A stretch of 64,000 bases of DNA from Siniperca chuatsi (lineage: Eukaryota > Chordata > Actinopteri > Centrarchiformes > Sinipercidae). The stretch is taken from contig NC_058045.1 in NCBI RefSeq assembly GCF_020085105.1, positions 9,689,833-9,753,832 on the forward strand, in the 5' to 3' direction. Below the pieces are notes generated by a model. That model had not been told where the DNA came from. It saw only the letters and a program-made list of their open reading frames with translations, and did not search any database. The translations under genes and the position numbers were made by a program. Below, piece by piece: positions 9,511 to 23,612 of this stretch; within the stretch, counting starts at the first letter, position 1, and every line of letters begins with the position of its first letter.

Positions 9511-12500
9511 TGTAGTTTGACAAAACATTTTTAGCACAAGCTCCACTCACTGGATATTTTCAGGAGCTTTCAGACACATCTTGTGGCCTTCATCAGCTAA
9601 TGGAGTAAACTCGTAAATATCAATCCCAGATATTTTTTTATTTCTTTGAAGTAAACCCCATCTGCTGATGAACAAGAAAGCTAGACTTACTGAAACCTAG
9701 AGCTTTCAGTTGCATCTCATGGCCTTCATGCAGCATATTTCCAGTAAGTGAACATCGTACTAAGATTTTTTTTTTTGTCAAACTGATATTTCCGAGGTCA
9801 GTTATGAACCCCCAAGCTCATTTGGTATAAAGCCTGTCTACTCTGTCACACCCTCAACAATGTGAATTTAAAGTGAAAGTACTGTGAATGTAACAGCAAA
9901 GTTGACAATAAAGAACTGAAAGTTATTATTAAAGGGCTGGTGATTACTCTTGACGTAGTTAGCGCTCTTGTAAATGAGCAGGGCAACCAAATATGATTTC
10001 TGCTGCTCAAGTTCTGTCTGACTGATAAAAAAATCAAAGTAGTCAGAACACCTACACTCACAGATGGCATTTCTGTTGGCTTTATTTATGTGTGACACAA
10101 AATTGGAGATGCAAACAGGATACAGTTGGTGGTTAATTAAACTTCAATGTCACGCAAAATAAAATTAGGGAACAATCCTTCAGTTAATCTTGTGGTTCAC
10201 GCAACATATGTCACATATTCCTGAAACATACTGTGAGGGAATGATGTGGCCAAAGACGATTTAAATTCTGTACATCACACACTCAATGCATCCAGTGTTA
10301 CTGACTGGATGGATGAAACTGTAATGAATGATAGCCTATAGGATGTCACTTAATTTCATCCATTATCTATTCACCTGCTTATCTTTTGCAGGGTTGCGGG
10401 AGGGCTGGAGCCTCGGCTCACACTGAACAAGTGGTACACCCATAACCCATATAGACAAACAGCCACTGACACTCACCATCACACCTACGGGTAATTTAAG
10501 TTGCCAATTTACTTACTACGTATTTCTTTGGACTGTGGTAGGGAACTGGAGCTCCACACAGACAGGCAGCATTTTCAAAAATATACTATTTGGTCCAAGC
10601 AGGGCACCACAGGGTTTATTTGTCTATATGTCACGTGCAACATCTTGGACACCCCTGCTGCATTTTGAATAAACTAGATCTCATTGTTACATAGAAATTT
10701 GTTACACTCAGTATATTTTTAATAACAGAAACTGCAAGTTGCATCGTCAAATATATGTTCGAACATTGCCTCTCAATTACAGTAAGTGAGACTGTCACAG
10801 GAATGAGCAGAGCAAATGTTGTTGATGTCCAATATTGCTGTACAATCACCTTTTATACTGCTTACAATTTAAGAAATGAGAATACACAGAGAAAGTATTT
10901 TCTGTTGGATGGGTGAGCATGGATGGAAATTATGCCCAAATCACCAGTTTCATGTCTGCTGGTTAACCCCTCCCCCACCTACCTGGCACCTGGATGTGAA
11001 CACCAGGTGGCACATATTAATGGATCTATTTAACTGAACTAATTTTGTTGGACTTTTCCACTGGAGACACCTCTTGTACATAGATTTACATGTTCCGAGG
11101 TTTCTTCCACTTTTTTTGTCTTGTTAGAGATCTTGGGTTGTGTTGGAAACTGTTGATTTTATGGGCCTAAAATATGAATTTAGAGTTGTTTATGAAGTTT
11201 TATTGGTGATGCTGAACATATATCAGAAAGAACAAAATTGTAGTTCATCTTTTAATTATTTAAATATTTTGTATATATCATTTATCATTTATTACTTCAG
11301 TCTATAATTGAAAGTGACATGTTTTGATGCTTGACGTAGAAAATATGTTTCTCAGTTCCGTTGCATATTATACGATGACTTAGTGTTTGTTAAATTCATA
11401 GAGGTGCAATACACAGCAGCTCTGTTTCAGTGAACTGCCCACACCACCTGTCATTAGCAGCAAACAGAGGCTGGCGTGGGTTGTTTTTAGGTCAATAGAC
11501 TGACACACTGGTGCCGTTCTAAGCATCAGAGTAAGTCGATTAGTCTAGACTTTGAAGTCTTAGAGGAGAGAGCCGCCCTCTCACCTGAGTAGAGAAGTGC
11601 ACTACTCACTCTCACTAGACCAGACAGACCTAAACAAAGATGTTGAACAGCACAAGAGGTCTGTGGAGGCCAGATAAATGGAAGCTGAGGATCTTATATG
11701 TATCTGCCATGAGCAATACAATACTAGAGAATACAGAAAATAGCTATTATAAGCATTATGTGATAAAGGGACTGGGACCATTGTAAACTGGTTTGTTAAT
11801 TTGGAAAAATCGTACTGAAGCATATCTGAAAATGAACTTGAGCAACTGTTGTGTCCTACAGAAGATTTCCACCATAAAGCTAAACAGGCAGAGCATGGCA
11901 CTGACACTGCCAGTGTCAGGGGAGCGAATCCCTCTGTGGTCGATGTTGCTAAAAATGTATGCACCCACGACACTGTAGTTTCCTGTGGATGAAAGTATCC
12001 CCCACATGGTGTGCGTTATGCTAACCTACAGTACTGACAGTGTAAACTTAACTTCTAAACTACTCTGCAAGTGTAGGGTAAACATAGAACTGCATGTTTA
12101 AATACACTACAGGGTGAGGTTATGTAAAATGAAAAATCTGATTAAATTCGTTGGGAAGAGTTGAATCAATGATAAATGTCCCTATTTCTAAAATAAACAT
12201 CTAAGTTTCTATATCTTTAGGTATTTTATAAATTACAACATTTACAACAAAGCCTAATACAGAGAATGAACATCAGGCCTTTTCTGAAATTTAAAACAGC
12301 TCTTTTTGTGGTTGCCAGTTAGTTACTTCTGGGTGACTGGAAGCAGAAAACCCTTCAGGGCATTAAAGGAACCTAAATTCATCTAGTGCTCATATGTCAA
12401 AGAATTATTCCACGCAGTACCTGCTGGTGAGAAGGCTTCTAACCTAATCTGTGTACTGAAATAAAAAATAGCTACTTTTGAAATAAACAATAAAACTAAA

Positions 12501-15030
12501 CTTTAAATATAGTTGCATACACTTGAAACAAGTGTAGATTCTACACAGATAGGTTTAGATTGTGCGGGATGATTCAGTTTTCCCATACAGAAAACATCTA
12601 CATTGAGTCTTGGCTGCACACTGGCAGTGACGTCGCTGCTTCCTGTTAGTAGCCTCTTGAATCCAGTCAACACCCAATTAATACACCGCTAATGCGATCA
12701 TCAGAGCAGAGCTGCACCTCAACAAACCTAACCAGCAATGCACTCTGTCACCTCCCATTCACTAGGACGCCATTCACATAACTCTGATTAATCAGACACT
12801 ACAGATCATCATTATCAGGCATGTAAGACACAGCAGTCATTAGATGATGGGGAAACTGCTACAGACACACACACGTATACACACCAAGCCTCCTTCTCTC
12901 TCTCTTTCATAGACACACACACATGCATTACAGGGAGCGTGTATGGGAACCAGTAGTAGTGTGTCAGTGGGGAAGTGTTGAGACATCAGTGGGTCAGTGG
13001 TTGTGCTGCAGTCTGAAGCCCACTGCATACCCATGCACACTCCACTGCAGCACTTTGATTGCATCTCTCTGCATCTCCACAGTAATGGCTCAGAGCAGCC
13101 TGCCCCATCATTACCCTTCTCACATGAGAACCCACTGCTGACATCTTTTATTATACACCGCACACTCACACATACCGACACAAGCACGCTCACACGGAGA
13201 AGCACAAGCACACGTGTGCACTAATAACACACTAAAGTACTTTTTTCCCAGCAAGTATATAGGGCAGATGGGGCTGCCCTTCTTTCAAGTGTCCTTAGAC
13301 TCTTTTGTCCACTTCATTCTGTACAGCAAAATCAAAAAAGCTGGTTTGTAGGACTCTGAGGTTGCTCCCAGAGGACACAAACCTGGACGAAAGCCCTAAG
13401 AACCACTACCGCTGTAACACCGTGATTTATTACTTTTGCACCAAACAAAGAGGAGAAGTTCACAGAGAAAGTCCTCTTCACATGAATGCACTGCACCAAG
13501 AAGAACAAGAGTAATGAAACACACGCACGCACACACACACAGTCACACCTCAGTGCTGTCGCAGTGCTTCCTCTCTATGTGCTGTGAGGTGAGTCATCAG
13601 CACAGAGAAGCATAACCTCACAGCTACAGCTAATCTCTCCTCTCCTCCTCCACCACCTCCTTCTCAACCTGCCAGCACAGCATCTCATTTTCTCCACTTA
13701 TGGATGAAGGCACGGTGACTTACATCATCGCTGCAGCCTCACATATACATATAAGGCCACAGATTCAAACACATGGCCAACGCATCCTCACACACTCATC
13801 CTCTGTGGGAGAAAGTGATATATCCTGCAGTTTAAAAAAGCCAGTTATCCAATCAATGTTTCTGCGTAATCATGCATTTAATGCACTTAAATCAGCACTT
13901 TAATTTGAGAGTTCAGACTGAGATGACTGCTCTAGAGGTTTTATATGCTGGTTTAAAAAATTACAACAGTCCCATGAAAGCAATATGGAAGTCAACAGCT
14001 TCTTAAACTGGATGCAATCAGCTTCAGTTTCCATGCTGCTCTTGCAGTGATACACAGGTCCTTTGTGCCCTTTAAGACAGAAACCCAGAGATGTGATTAA
14101 ATGCTGCATGTTCACTCTCAGTCAGCAGGATAATGACCAGAGACAGACACAAAAAGCCAAACTAATAAACACAGTGTCTCTTTGAACCTACACAGCTGAC
14201 AATAAATCTGCTCTTCTGCTGTGGATCACAGAAAGTGTGCAGATCAGGAGGGTGAATAAAAAAAACACACATGACTTCGTGCGGAGATACAGCTCACCAC
14301 GAGGAAGATATTCCCAGGTTGTTTCCATATATACAACAAGCACGGCTGCAGACATGCTTCCCTCTGTCACACGGGGACACATGCTGGCACACACATTCTG
14401 AAGCCAAGCATCCATGACTTGAGGCAGTTTCTGTCCTACTTCTCCTAAGAGTGAATAAACAAAAGATTATGCCGTTTTTATCTAGATATACATGCAGTCA
14501 ACCTTGCTTGACACTTGATTCGCTCACTCTATCAGAATCTAACAGGTAATACGCGAGCAGGAAATCAAGGATATATCAAAAAACACAACAGCTCCTACAT
14601 CCAAGTGTTGCCTTTCCTAACACCAGCAGATATATGTGAGATATGTTAGAATCGAATGAGCATCATCACACACAACTGTACTCAAGAGTCTTTGGCATAC
14701 GTACAAATAAAGCATCCAACTCTGAAATGACATTTCAAGAGGACTTACATTGCCTTGTTAGCGTACTGCATCTCTTGTGGAGGCTCTGTGACCATTCTGG
14801 CTGTGTATGCTGCTATGCTGTGTTGTGTGTGTTAGTTTGTTTCTGTCAGTCTGTCTGTGTGTGTGTGTTTGTGTGTGTGTCAGTGCCCAGGGCCAGACCA
14901 CTGGGATAGCTGTCTCCATGCTGACTTAGCTGTCATACATTAAATAGGCCTTCTTAACGGTCTAGGGAGCATATCAGCTTGTCTGTCCCGTCACTTCAGG
15001 CATCACATCCAAGCAAACCCCCACCCACTC
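9511..15030. other. Gene-poor intergenic region
   Basis: No exon with a recognisable product was found on either strand. The longest open frames (for example 11602-11973 and 12840-13211, minus) have no domain and partly follow CA-rich DNA. Contents include a degenerate teleost interspersed repeat at about 10355-10575 (it contains the string GCAGGGTTGCGGGAGGGCTG), CA-rich tracts around 12855-13220 and 13520-13545, and GT-rich DNA at about 14825-14882. Confidence 0.5.
10355..10575 (+). repeat. Degenerate teleost interspersed repeat, unclassified
   Basis: The stretch contains GCAGGGTTGCGGGAGGGCTGG, then a CACTCACCATCACACCTACGG stretch, then a TTTGGACTGTGG block followed by an ACTGGAG block. I recognise this order from a repeat common in fish genomes. 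It has no open frame. Family and true ends were not determined. Confidence 0.4.

Positions 15031-15032
<2 letters not shown>

Positions 15033-15124
<92 letters not shown>
15033..15124. repeat. Compound (TC)n-(CA)n microsatellite
   Basis: An uninterrupted CT/TC tract of about 58 bp runs straight into a CA tract of about 34 bp, with one AA interruption. It explains the Ser/Leu-rich and Arg/Glu-rich open frames on the two strands, which are not genes. Confidence 0.95.
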
Positions 15125-15477
15125 TGTCAACTGTTCCCTGTCTCTCCCCTCCCTCGCCCCACTGTCTTAGCTGGGCCAAGGGTACTCTCCAGGGGTCCAC
15201 ACACACCCAGAAAGACACCATCACTCAGTCATGATACACTCCAGGGCCTGCCACACAGTGACAAAAGCAGCCTCGCAGGACTCTGCAATAGTGTACCGAA
15301 CTGCTCCGGTCACATACAAAAGAATATCTCAGCAGATGTCATTTTATTTCATGCTCCTTTTTTCTGTGCTTTCATTTATGTACGCAGTTATTGTAAGACA
15401 AGAATATAGTGCTGCAATAACCTTCACTTGTGTACGATCATTTCTGCCAAATGAGTCAAACTGCAGATAGGTGACAA

Positions 15478-16170
15478 ATTAAAGGAAAAACCAAGTATAG
15501 TAGTAATGTGTTGGGTCACCACAAGTTACTTGCACTGGTTCAGTGCTCTTTGGCAAAAATTATTTAAGTCTCTGGAACCACTCTTCCAAAACATAATCCT
15601 TCTTTTGGTGTTTTGATGAGAGTGCTGTCAAATCTTATGAAAACATTTTTTCATGTCCTTATTTCTTTATGCATTTATAAGGACAACACACATTAATAAT
15701 TTCTGTAAATGTGCCAGTGTTAGCCAGCCAGCTAATATTAAACTGCAGTCCTTTGGCCAGATGTTCTAAAACCAATGCAGTGACGGGTTAAGAAATACGA
15801 ATATAAGACAATATAACACCGGTATGACAACAAAAGCAACAAAATCAGCATGCAATAGACAGAGTGCAGAAATCATGCAGACCAACAGGAAGTAGCAAAA
15901 CCTTGATGCAACGGCAACATCCAGCATTCAGGACATGCAGCCATGCAAAGGAGCATAAAGCAACAGAACACAAATGAGCAACACTGTTAATGACCACATT
16001 TTACACACATTAGCCACGCCAAGCAATAAGACATAGGCCCATAGGTGCTCAATTGGGCTGAGACCTGGTGACTGCAAAGGCCATAACGTACGATTCATAT
16101 CATACTCTGAAAACAATTTGGTGACCCCTCATGCCATGCATAGAATCATCTGCGTTCTTTATGGTTCTCC
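15478..16170 (-). repeat. Degenerate, interrupted teleost interspersed repeat
   Basis: The left part (about 15478-15640) contains GTGTTGGGTCACCAC and AAGTCTCTGGAACCAC. The right part (about 16020-16150) contains GTGCTCAATTGGGCTGAGAC and CTGGTGACTGCAAAGGCCAT. I recognise both halves as parts of one abundant fish repeat; the middle is replaced by unrelated sequence. No intact coding potential. Strand is uncertain. Confidence 0.4.
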
Positions 16171-17319
16171 AAACATTTATTCAAGTACTTCCTTTAATTA
16201 ATTCATTCATTTCTCATTCACCAGTATGTTTAATGAATAAAATAATTAATTCAAAAATATGAGCAGAGACAGTGGTCTAAATAACTCCACCAACGTCAGA
16301 TAAATAATTTGGTATTTCTGTTGGCCCCAAGCCTTTTGATTGTCATCGTAAGGGTCTAAAACATTTGTAAAGAGTATTTAAAAACACTTAAGAGGAGTTT
16401 TGAAAATTAAATGAAAGCATATTTGTGCTGTTGGCAAAACCTCAGCTCTCCAACGTGTCAACTTTTTAGATTCTAAGAAGCCTTAGATTTAACCTCATCA
16501 CCAAGATTTAGTTTATCTAATGTGGTTTGGAAACAACTTTATAGAACATGAAGTAATCCAGCAGAAATGAAAACACTCTAGATGTGAGGCTTACACAACG
16601 TCAGTGCTGTGTAAAGTGGCTCTCACCTGGAGTCAAACACAGGGTCAGTGTACATGGGAGGGGAGCACAGAGGTTGCTCTTCTGGACTTCTTAAGGGCAC
16701 GGGGAGGCCCCCTTTCCTGCCCCGTCCTGGGGCACCATCTGTGGGAACAGATTAATATATTAGCCACTTTTTATGGCTCTGTTAATTTGCACTTCTTCCC
16801 CTCTGACTGGATGAGTAAGCAGGAGGATTCACAAGTTCTTAATTGTGGGATATTAGCCACAGATAAAGCAGACACTCACTGAGCTGTAAATGTGAGTCAT
16901 TTTCTTGAGAGTACTCAGTTTTATGTAAATGTTAGTAAAGCATATTGATTTGGAATAGTGCAGCACAGACAAGGCTCTGCAGACTGCAGACACGTTGAGG
17001 CCATATGTTGTCAGTGGCTAGTTAGGAGCTCTGGCGGCTCAGTAATCCCCTCAGCCATCCAGATTTAAGAAGCTATTTTTGCTGGCTCTTAGTCTGTGGC
17101 GCTGGCTTACTGCAAAGTAGTTTTCTTCCCTTTATATTGTTTTTTGTCTTCTCTTCCTTACAGAAAATTAAATGCAACACAAGATAAGTGAAAATACTGG
17201 ACAAATAAGTGGAAAGCAGCTAAAGATCAATGGGCCGTAACAGTTCTGTTCTTTGAAATACACACTGAAATGTTTTTCAAAGAGAACATTAGCACAGGAA
17301 CACTCAGCCTTCTATGACC
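16171..17319. other. Intergenic, nothing recognised
   Basis: AT-rich sequence without a credible exon. The plus-strand open frame at 16604-16882 has no recognisable domain and no flanking splice pattern I would trust. Confidence 0.4.
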
Positions 17320-17353
17320 TTTATTTTTTGTTAGTCATTAATGTAATTAGTGG

Positions 17354-17878
17354 CTAATTAATGGCTGTACCTTCTACATCCAACAGAAAGCAGGTTAGCA
17401 GGTGGGGACACACTTCCTCCAAAACAGAGCAGAATGAGCAGAATGCAGCAGGCCCCTTGGAGGACAGATGGTCCAAGAATATCTCTGTCCGTTTCTTGGT
17501 GGACTCCTGTCCCAGTATTTCCTTGTACTCCCCGAGCGAGAAAACCTTATCATACACCAGGTAGGGAAGTACAGTGTTGACATCCAGCTCACTCAGGATC
17601 TTTTGTCGGTGCTGTTTGAGGATCTTAGCTGTCCATCTCTTCTTCTTCCTGGTGCATGGCCTCCTGCCAGGCCTCTGATGCTGCCTCTTCTGTTTCTTCA
17701 CAAACCACTTTTTGGTGCCGCTACCAAACATCTTCAAGTTGAGGAGATCCACCAAAACTTCTTCCACGGCTCTGTCAACACAGTTCCCAAAGGAGGGGAG
17801 GTGCATATTTCATGCCAGTGAAGCGACCATGCCACATAGTTCCTTGAGCCTCACTTTGTTGTTGTCTGAGTCGTTTAT
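17354..17878 (-). pseudogene. Orphan last exon encoding a CARD-like death-fold domain, with an in-frame stop
   Basis: A splice acceptor (CTTCCTGCCCCAG) opens the exon at 17878. The frame reads INDSDNNKVRLKELCGMVASLA, meets a TGA at 17810-17812, then continues for 150 codons from a Met at 17806 to a stop at 17354. The C-terminal 80 or so residues (from HRQKILSELD to LLTCFLLD) have the six-helix spacing of a CARD. The SKGPAAFCSFCSVLEE stretch is like the GPxAFxxFCxxLxE of caspase-2 and RAIDD CARDs. A basic stretch (KKQKRQHQRPGRRPC) precedes it. An AATAAA lies at 17320-17325, about 30 bp past the stop, as expected for a terminal exon. No upstream exons were found. It may be a dead gene, the last exon of a gene with distant exons, or intact with a sequencing error at the TGA. 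CARDs join death and inflammatory signalling complexes; the partner is unknown. Confidence 0.5.
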
Positions 17879-20800
17879 CTGGGGCAGGAAGAGACAATCT
17901 GGACAGTAGCTGATTTCTAGCTGGGTACTTACTAACACTAAGGAGATTACTTACACTCTTAAGCACACCAATGCAAACTGCTCACCACTGCGCAAACATC
18001 CTCAACATATTATATTTTGCCTGTCTTGTTGGAGGATCAAACGTTTGAGCTACTTAAGTTGTCATTTAATCACCACATGCCCCATTTAATTAAAAATGTG
18101 TCTAACTAGTTTCTCTTTTCTGTTAGTTCCCTGAAGATCACAGACTCCACAGTTATTTTGGGTAATACTGACTAGCCTAAAAATCATCATGGAGTTACAA
18201 AAGAAGGCTTGTGAGGTTCCAGTCCACCACCCATCTTGGGAAATCTGCGTGATGTGAAAGAAACATATTTTTAAGTTGCCCCTGAGCAAGGCACTTCACC
18301 TCCTGCTGCTCCACTCAGCAGTCTACTGCTCAGCTCTCCAACAACTCACCTTCCTGGTTCTTACTGTGAATGTGACACCTGATTAAAGCAAGATTAAAAC
18401 ATTTTGTCATGGGCATTGACCCGTTACATTCAGATGTCAGGCTTGCACTGAGGAGAAGCATTAACATATAATAGAATGGAACAAGGGCATTTAAAGGGGA
18501 GCTTAATGCATTGTGCTGAAAATCTATTTAAAAAAATGTAATGCAGCACAAAACAGCATGACCTTGAATCACATTTTATCCTGCTGCTGTGTAAAAGGAT
18601 GGAGGATGGTCTGCTCTTTACCAGAAGAGGGTGCCATTTGATCAGGGAGTATCACATGTACAGTAAATCATGTCTTATACTGCTGCTGCTACCGATCCCT
18701 CAACAGAGAAATTGAACTGACAGAACATCTTAAAAAGAAAAAATCTGAATGAAAGCTACAGAGTGAGTGACCAAGCAAAAACATTTCAATGTATTCAACG
18801 GAAAAACAAAAAAAAAAAAGTATCCTTTACAGTCATAGAGTCATATTAAAGTCATATACAGTCATTAAGACTGAATAATTTATGTTCATCCTTCAATCCA
18901 CTGCACAATGACATTAGGTGTGCATGTGAACTAAACCATAAAAAAGGATATAGGTTTTTAAACAGTCTTTTTAGAACTAAATTCCCTCTTTGTTTTCCCA
19001 GACAGTATTTCCTTGCTGAGCTGCACTGAAGAGAGCAACACAAAGAGAACATTTTGTACTAAAAATAACTGTAAAATAACTTTGGGAACTACCTATTTGA
19101 TTTGAATAACAGACTGCTGAAGCGTTATATTAGCTTTGAGGGGTTAATTTTTTCAATGCATTTTTGCATAAAACAGGACTGTGAGCCCCACCTTTTACAT
19201 TGTAGTCGCTTCATAAAGGGATCACTTCAGGGCCAGTATGGACATGGGGAATGGTTACAGCTACCAAAAACAGTTTCATGTGAGTATTGTTTTGAATCTG
19301 TTTTTTAACTTTTTAATTTTGTTAAACTTGATTAACAAATATATATCATTATTCTGTATTATTTAATATTATTCATAGTATAAATACTAAATAATATGTA
19401 ATAGTGAGGGTGGAAGTTTACAACATCAATAATCCACATTGCAGCAGGTAAATTTCCTAATAAGTGCTGAACCACAGAAGTTGAACTTGGCTCTTACATA
19501 CATTCTTGTGGCTGCCTAAAATTCATGGTTATCTCCTTTGTGGTCACCTCCTTTCTATCAATGAGCTACTATTAGCCCATGTTCAAATAAATCAAATAAA
19601 AAAGTTTATGTTTGTCACATTTATCAAAACTGTGTCAATATTAACCAAAGCTCCTTATCTTATTGCCCAATCATTCCTTAATGTTGCAAAAAAGTACACT
19701 ATAAAAGTGTGATTGTGTGTTCATATAGCTGCAGGATTACACCACAGTTGTTTGATATAAAAGGTATCTGGCTTCTGTGTTTTGCTGTCTGGTTTAATGT
19801 GTCAAAGATCACAGAGACAATGTGACATAAGCCTGAAAGCTGTTCAACAGATTTGATTAGTTATTTGCTAAGTGCTTGTTTAATTCAACTAATCACTGCA
19901 TATTTTCTATGGCGGTTATTGTGAAAAACACCTGTTAACCCCTATTGATCCAATATTTTGTATGTACCAGGTACCAAGGAAATATTTACCCCTGCATCAG
20001 ATTTTCGAATAATTTTTCTACTTAACAGCAGCCCTATCTTAATCGCAGCGTGTACCTTACACCTCTCTCCAACACATTAACAGACTAAGCAAATCAATAA
20101 TGTAACCAAACCGAATAAGGGTGTTCTGAATGTGAGGTTTTTGTCAACTTTTATCACAAACAACCTTTTCTGACTAGGAACAAAATGAACAGACAGTACT
20201 TATAGAGGCCTCATCACGTAACTTTAACTTTTCTTGTCCAGAGGGCAGAAGAGGGGGTGGCACTGCCACCATTATGTCCTCTGACATGGTATTCTTCAAT
20301 GAATTCTCAGAGCCTTTATCAACAACCTTATCATCCTCTCCCGATAGACAGGCTGTTTTCCAGCTGCCTTCAAAACAGCTTTGGTATGGAATCTTCTGAG
20401 GAAAATGCCAATCTCTCTCTTTAGGCCAATCTCAAAATTCAAGCTAAATTTCTGAGAACTTTCTTGGTTGTAACTATTTTTTAGAAAAATTCTGGCTTCT
20501 GCGCCAAAGATAGCACTTAGACAGCGCTCCTCAAAGAGGTGAATGATATCAGACTTGATTTGGTTACCAGGTTTCAGACCTGGGCCCCATTCTTTCCTGC
20601 TTGTAGATGCTGGCATTAGGCTCTGTAATCTACAAACATGGCATCTGTTTATGCAGATGATGCACAGTCTCTGCTTCATCCAGTGGTCTCAGAGCACTGT
20701 TAACCTTGTAGCATAAATAAATGTGTTAGAAGAATTATTAGAGAAACTCCAACACTCCACACAAACCTCCAAATAGAAATACAATTAAATTCAGCTCGCA

Positions 20801-22189
20801 GCTGTAATACACAGAAAATAATTAGTTCACACAATGTGTTGTGTGACCATGTTGGAAGGAAAAAGTGTTAATAGTTGTTCCAAAGGTGGGTTGAAAAAAA
20901 AAATTTTTTTCTTTGTAATTGAGTTTATTATATATTGGGCGAAATTTTTAAAAGTTTTATGTAAAGTTTGTGACAATGGCAAGTCAGCATAAAAAGGCAT
21001 ACAATTAAGGTTTTACAACTTATATATCTGTGAGACAGTTTGGCAAAAAGCCTTTAAACTTCAAAGCGTTTTTTTCTCAGCTTCACTCTTCTGTAGCTGC
21101 TTCCTTCAGTGATAAACAAAAGGCGTATCAGTTGTCAATACTAAGTTCTAATATATCTGTACTTCAAATGAGGCTCTCCTATTTGCTCTCACATTATGCA
21201 GCTGGCAGTGGAATTATTGATCTCATTATGCTCCACAGTTGTGCTCTTATCAGTTTTCTCAATACTGGCACATTGTCAAATACTATAGTTTCAATTTGGT
21301 TTTATTTCTTGGAAGTTGAGTCACACAGTAATGTCAGCAACTTACTGACTTCATGACTCAACTTCTGTTTGACTTGCTGTAAGCACCATGCTAGATCATT
21401 TGTATGGCAGCTATGCAAGTGTTGGCAAGCCAGTGAAAGTGATAAGGCAAAGAATTGGGTAAAGCAGGAGCCATGTCAGATGATAAGTGTGAAAGGACGT
21501 GAGGGAGAGAAACTGAAAGCAATCATGGTGTATGTGGGAATGGATGTCGTCCAGATTTGAACAAAGGACACTGCTGGTACTTGAACCACCTTAGCCACCT
21601 ACCTGACTGAATCTGAACCTTATTTGTTTGTTACTGCAACAGTTTTTTTCCCCCAGAGAACAAAAAGGGATGTTAGATTAGATTAGACTGGATTAAATGA
21701 GATTACAATGATGACAGTTGGAAAATGGAGCCATTGCACAAAAGAATTGCAGATAAGAACAGAAAACAGAAAACGCTGAAGATAATACAAGAAATAATTA
21801 TCACATGTACGATAAAGATACAGTGTTTTTTGTGTGTTCTGCACAACAACTCTGAATGCTTAACAGATTTGTCATGACACTGAGTGATAACAATTTTGCA
21901 ATTGTTAGATATTTGCATATCATCTACAGTAAGTATGCAGGTAGTAAAAGGAAGTAAATGCACAATTCTGACTTCCTGTATTACTGTATTATTGTCACAA
22001 GTTTTTCAACAAAGATTATTATCATAACATATTACAAACCTTTTCCATCAACAATCCCATCAAAGAACAACCTTTTTCCCAGGCCTCTGTCAGCCACACA
22101 ATAAACTCTCCTGAACCAGATTCAAAGATCCCTTTGATCACTGATCTCAATCACTGACTGAGCACTTATGTCCTGGGACCACTGCATAT

Positions 22190-22570
22190 GGGGGAAAAAA
22201 ATGTATAAAGCCTTTCGTGACTCCAGAGGGAGCTGTGTGAAGGCTGATAAATTGCCTCAAGTGATGTCACTTGAGTCAGCGTCACTTCGGGCCTGAAGAC
22301 TACAGGTTTGAAAATGAAAACAAATTCTGGGGGTGTGAAGTTAGAAAGAAGTGGGGTTACCAGACCTCTGCAGCCTGCTCCTCATCTCTGCTTGCGGCTA
22401 GCGGCTCGAGGCTACATTAGCCGCTACTAGCATAACACACCTGAATCTCCGATCAAACTGTCAGTGGTCCAGTTGCATTGTGGGTAATGTAGGCGCCAGG
22501 TTTTGACAAGGAAGAAGAATGTGTGGAATAAAAAAGATGATATCTCTGGTTCTGCTGTATCGATTTTGAT
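22190..22570. repeat. Teleost interspersed repeat, unclassified
   Basis: The stretch contains CAGTTGCATTGTGGGTAATG, then TAGGCGCCAGGTTTTGAC, then GATGATATCTCTGGTTCTGC. I recognise this combination from repeated copies in fish genomes. No coding potential. Ends are approximate. Confidence 0.4.
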
Positions 22571-23519
22571 CCTTTTTTTTTTCAACTGTCCATCGCATCA
22601 CATGTCCGACAATGTTATAAGAGTTCAATGCTGAATCGGTGCAGTACTCTTTTAGGTGTTACAGTCTGTGTTACAGAATGGGAAAGTACATCATCTAATT
22701 AATCGGTCAAAATAAATTTGGGTGGGGAAAATAAAATAGCAGTGCTTATCCTTCCCTCTTTACAGCTGCTGAGGTGCTCTTGGTCAACTGCTCAGTGGCC
22801 AGACTGTGGACACCTGCCAAGTCTGTACATGGAGCAGGGCGTTCCTAAAAAAGAGAGCATTTACTCCCAGTGAAACTACCCTCAGTGAATAAAGGTAAAG
22901 CAAAAACTGCATTGTTTACATCAGCTTGTAGGCTGCTTCCTGTAATTACAACTGGCATGATTGTAATTGCAGTCATATAATTTCAGTGTGGATGTCTTTA
23001 TTTTTTGTAAATGGGGAAACTTCATGGTGCATCTAGAACAGAAGTGCTACAATGTCTTGCTCAAGACACTTTATCAGTACAGTGGATGTTTTTGCCTGAT
23101 TACACACAAACACTTGAATCCATGTCCTTAGACCAGGAAATATAGATGGGCCAGACATTTTCAGCAGCCTATTTAAAGCTTTTTTTTTTTTTTTTGTAAT
23201 GACAAATTTTAAACAAATGCAAATGAATGTAATAAAACATAGCAGGCGTTTGGAGATGGCAGCAAAATAAACAAATACTTGCCAGTCCAGGCAGGGTTAA
23301 AGTGACGGTTTTCATTGTCAAATTTATGTTTTGGGGTAGAGCACTTCCCTACTTGTGACTGTCAATAGACTGTGATATGATTGGGGATGTCGCTACGTCC
23401 GTAAACAGCCTGCCTGATCGGTACTGTGCATGTGGAACTCTCAACAGAGATGAGAAGGAAGTGAGATGGCTCACTCGTTAGCCACTTCCATACACTAAAA
23501 ATGTAGTTTACATATTTTG

Positions 23520-23612
23520 TCATATATGAGATTTATGTATGCTGGGCCTCTCGAAGGTTGCTTCTGGGCCAGATGTGGCCCACGGGCCGCCAATTGAACA
23601 GGCCTGCTTCAG
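23520..23612. repeat. Possible hAT-type transposon end
   Basis: The string CAGATGTGGCCCACGGGCCG, followed by CCAATTGAACAGGCCTGCTT, resembles the ends of hAT-family elements seen in fish and other vertebrates. No transposase frame is nearby. Confidence 0.35.

Noticed and set aside
11602..11973. 123-codon minus-strand open frame
   Set aside because: Residue composition is rich in Ser, Cys and Leu without a domain, no Kozak or splice pattern supports it, and it overlaps other chance frames on both strands.
12840..13211. 123-codon minus-strand frame
   Set aside because: Explained by CA/GT-rich simple sequence; the Val/Cys/Ser runs follow the dinucleotide repeat.
14979..15224. Ser/Leu and Arg/Glu repeat proteins on the two strands
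   Set aside because: Direct products of translating the TC/CA microsatellite.
20296..20679. 127-codon minus-strand open frame (contains EERCLSAIFGAEARIF)
   Set aside because: No recognised family and no matching acceptor or donor pair. It could be a decayed repeat frame but cannot be supported.
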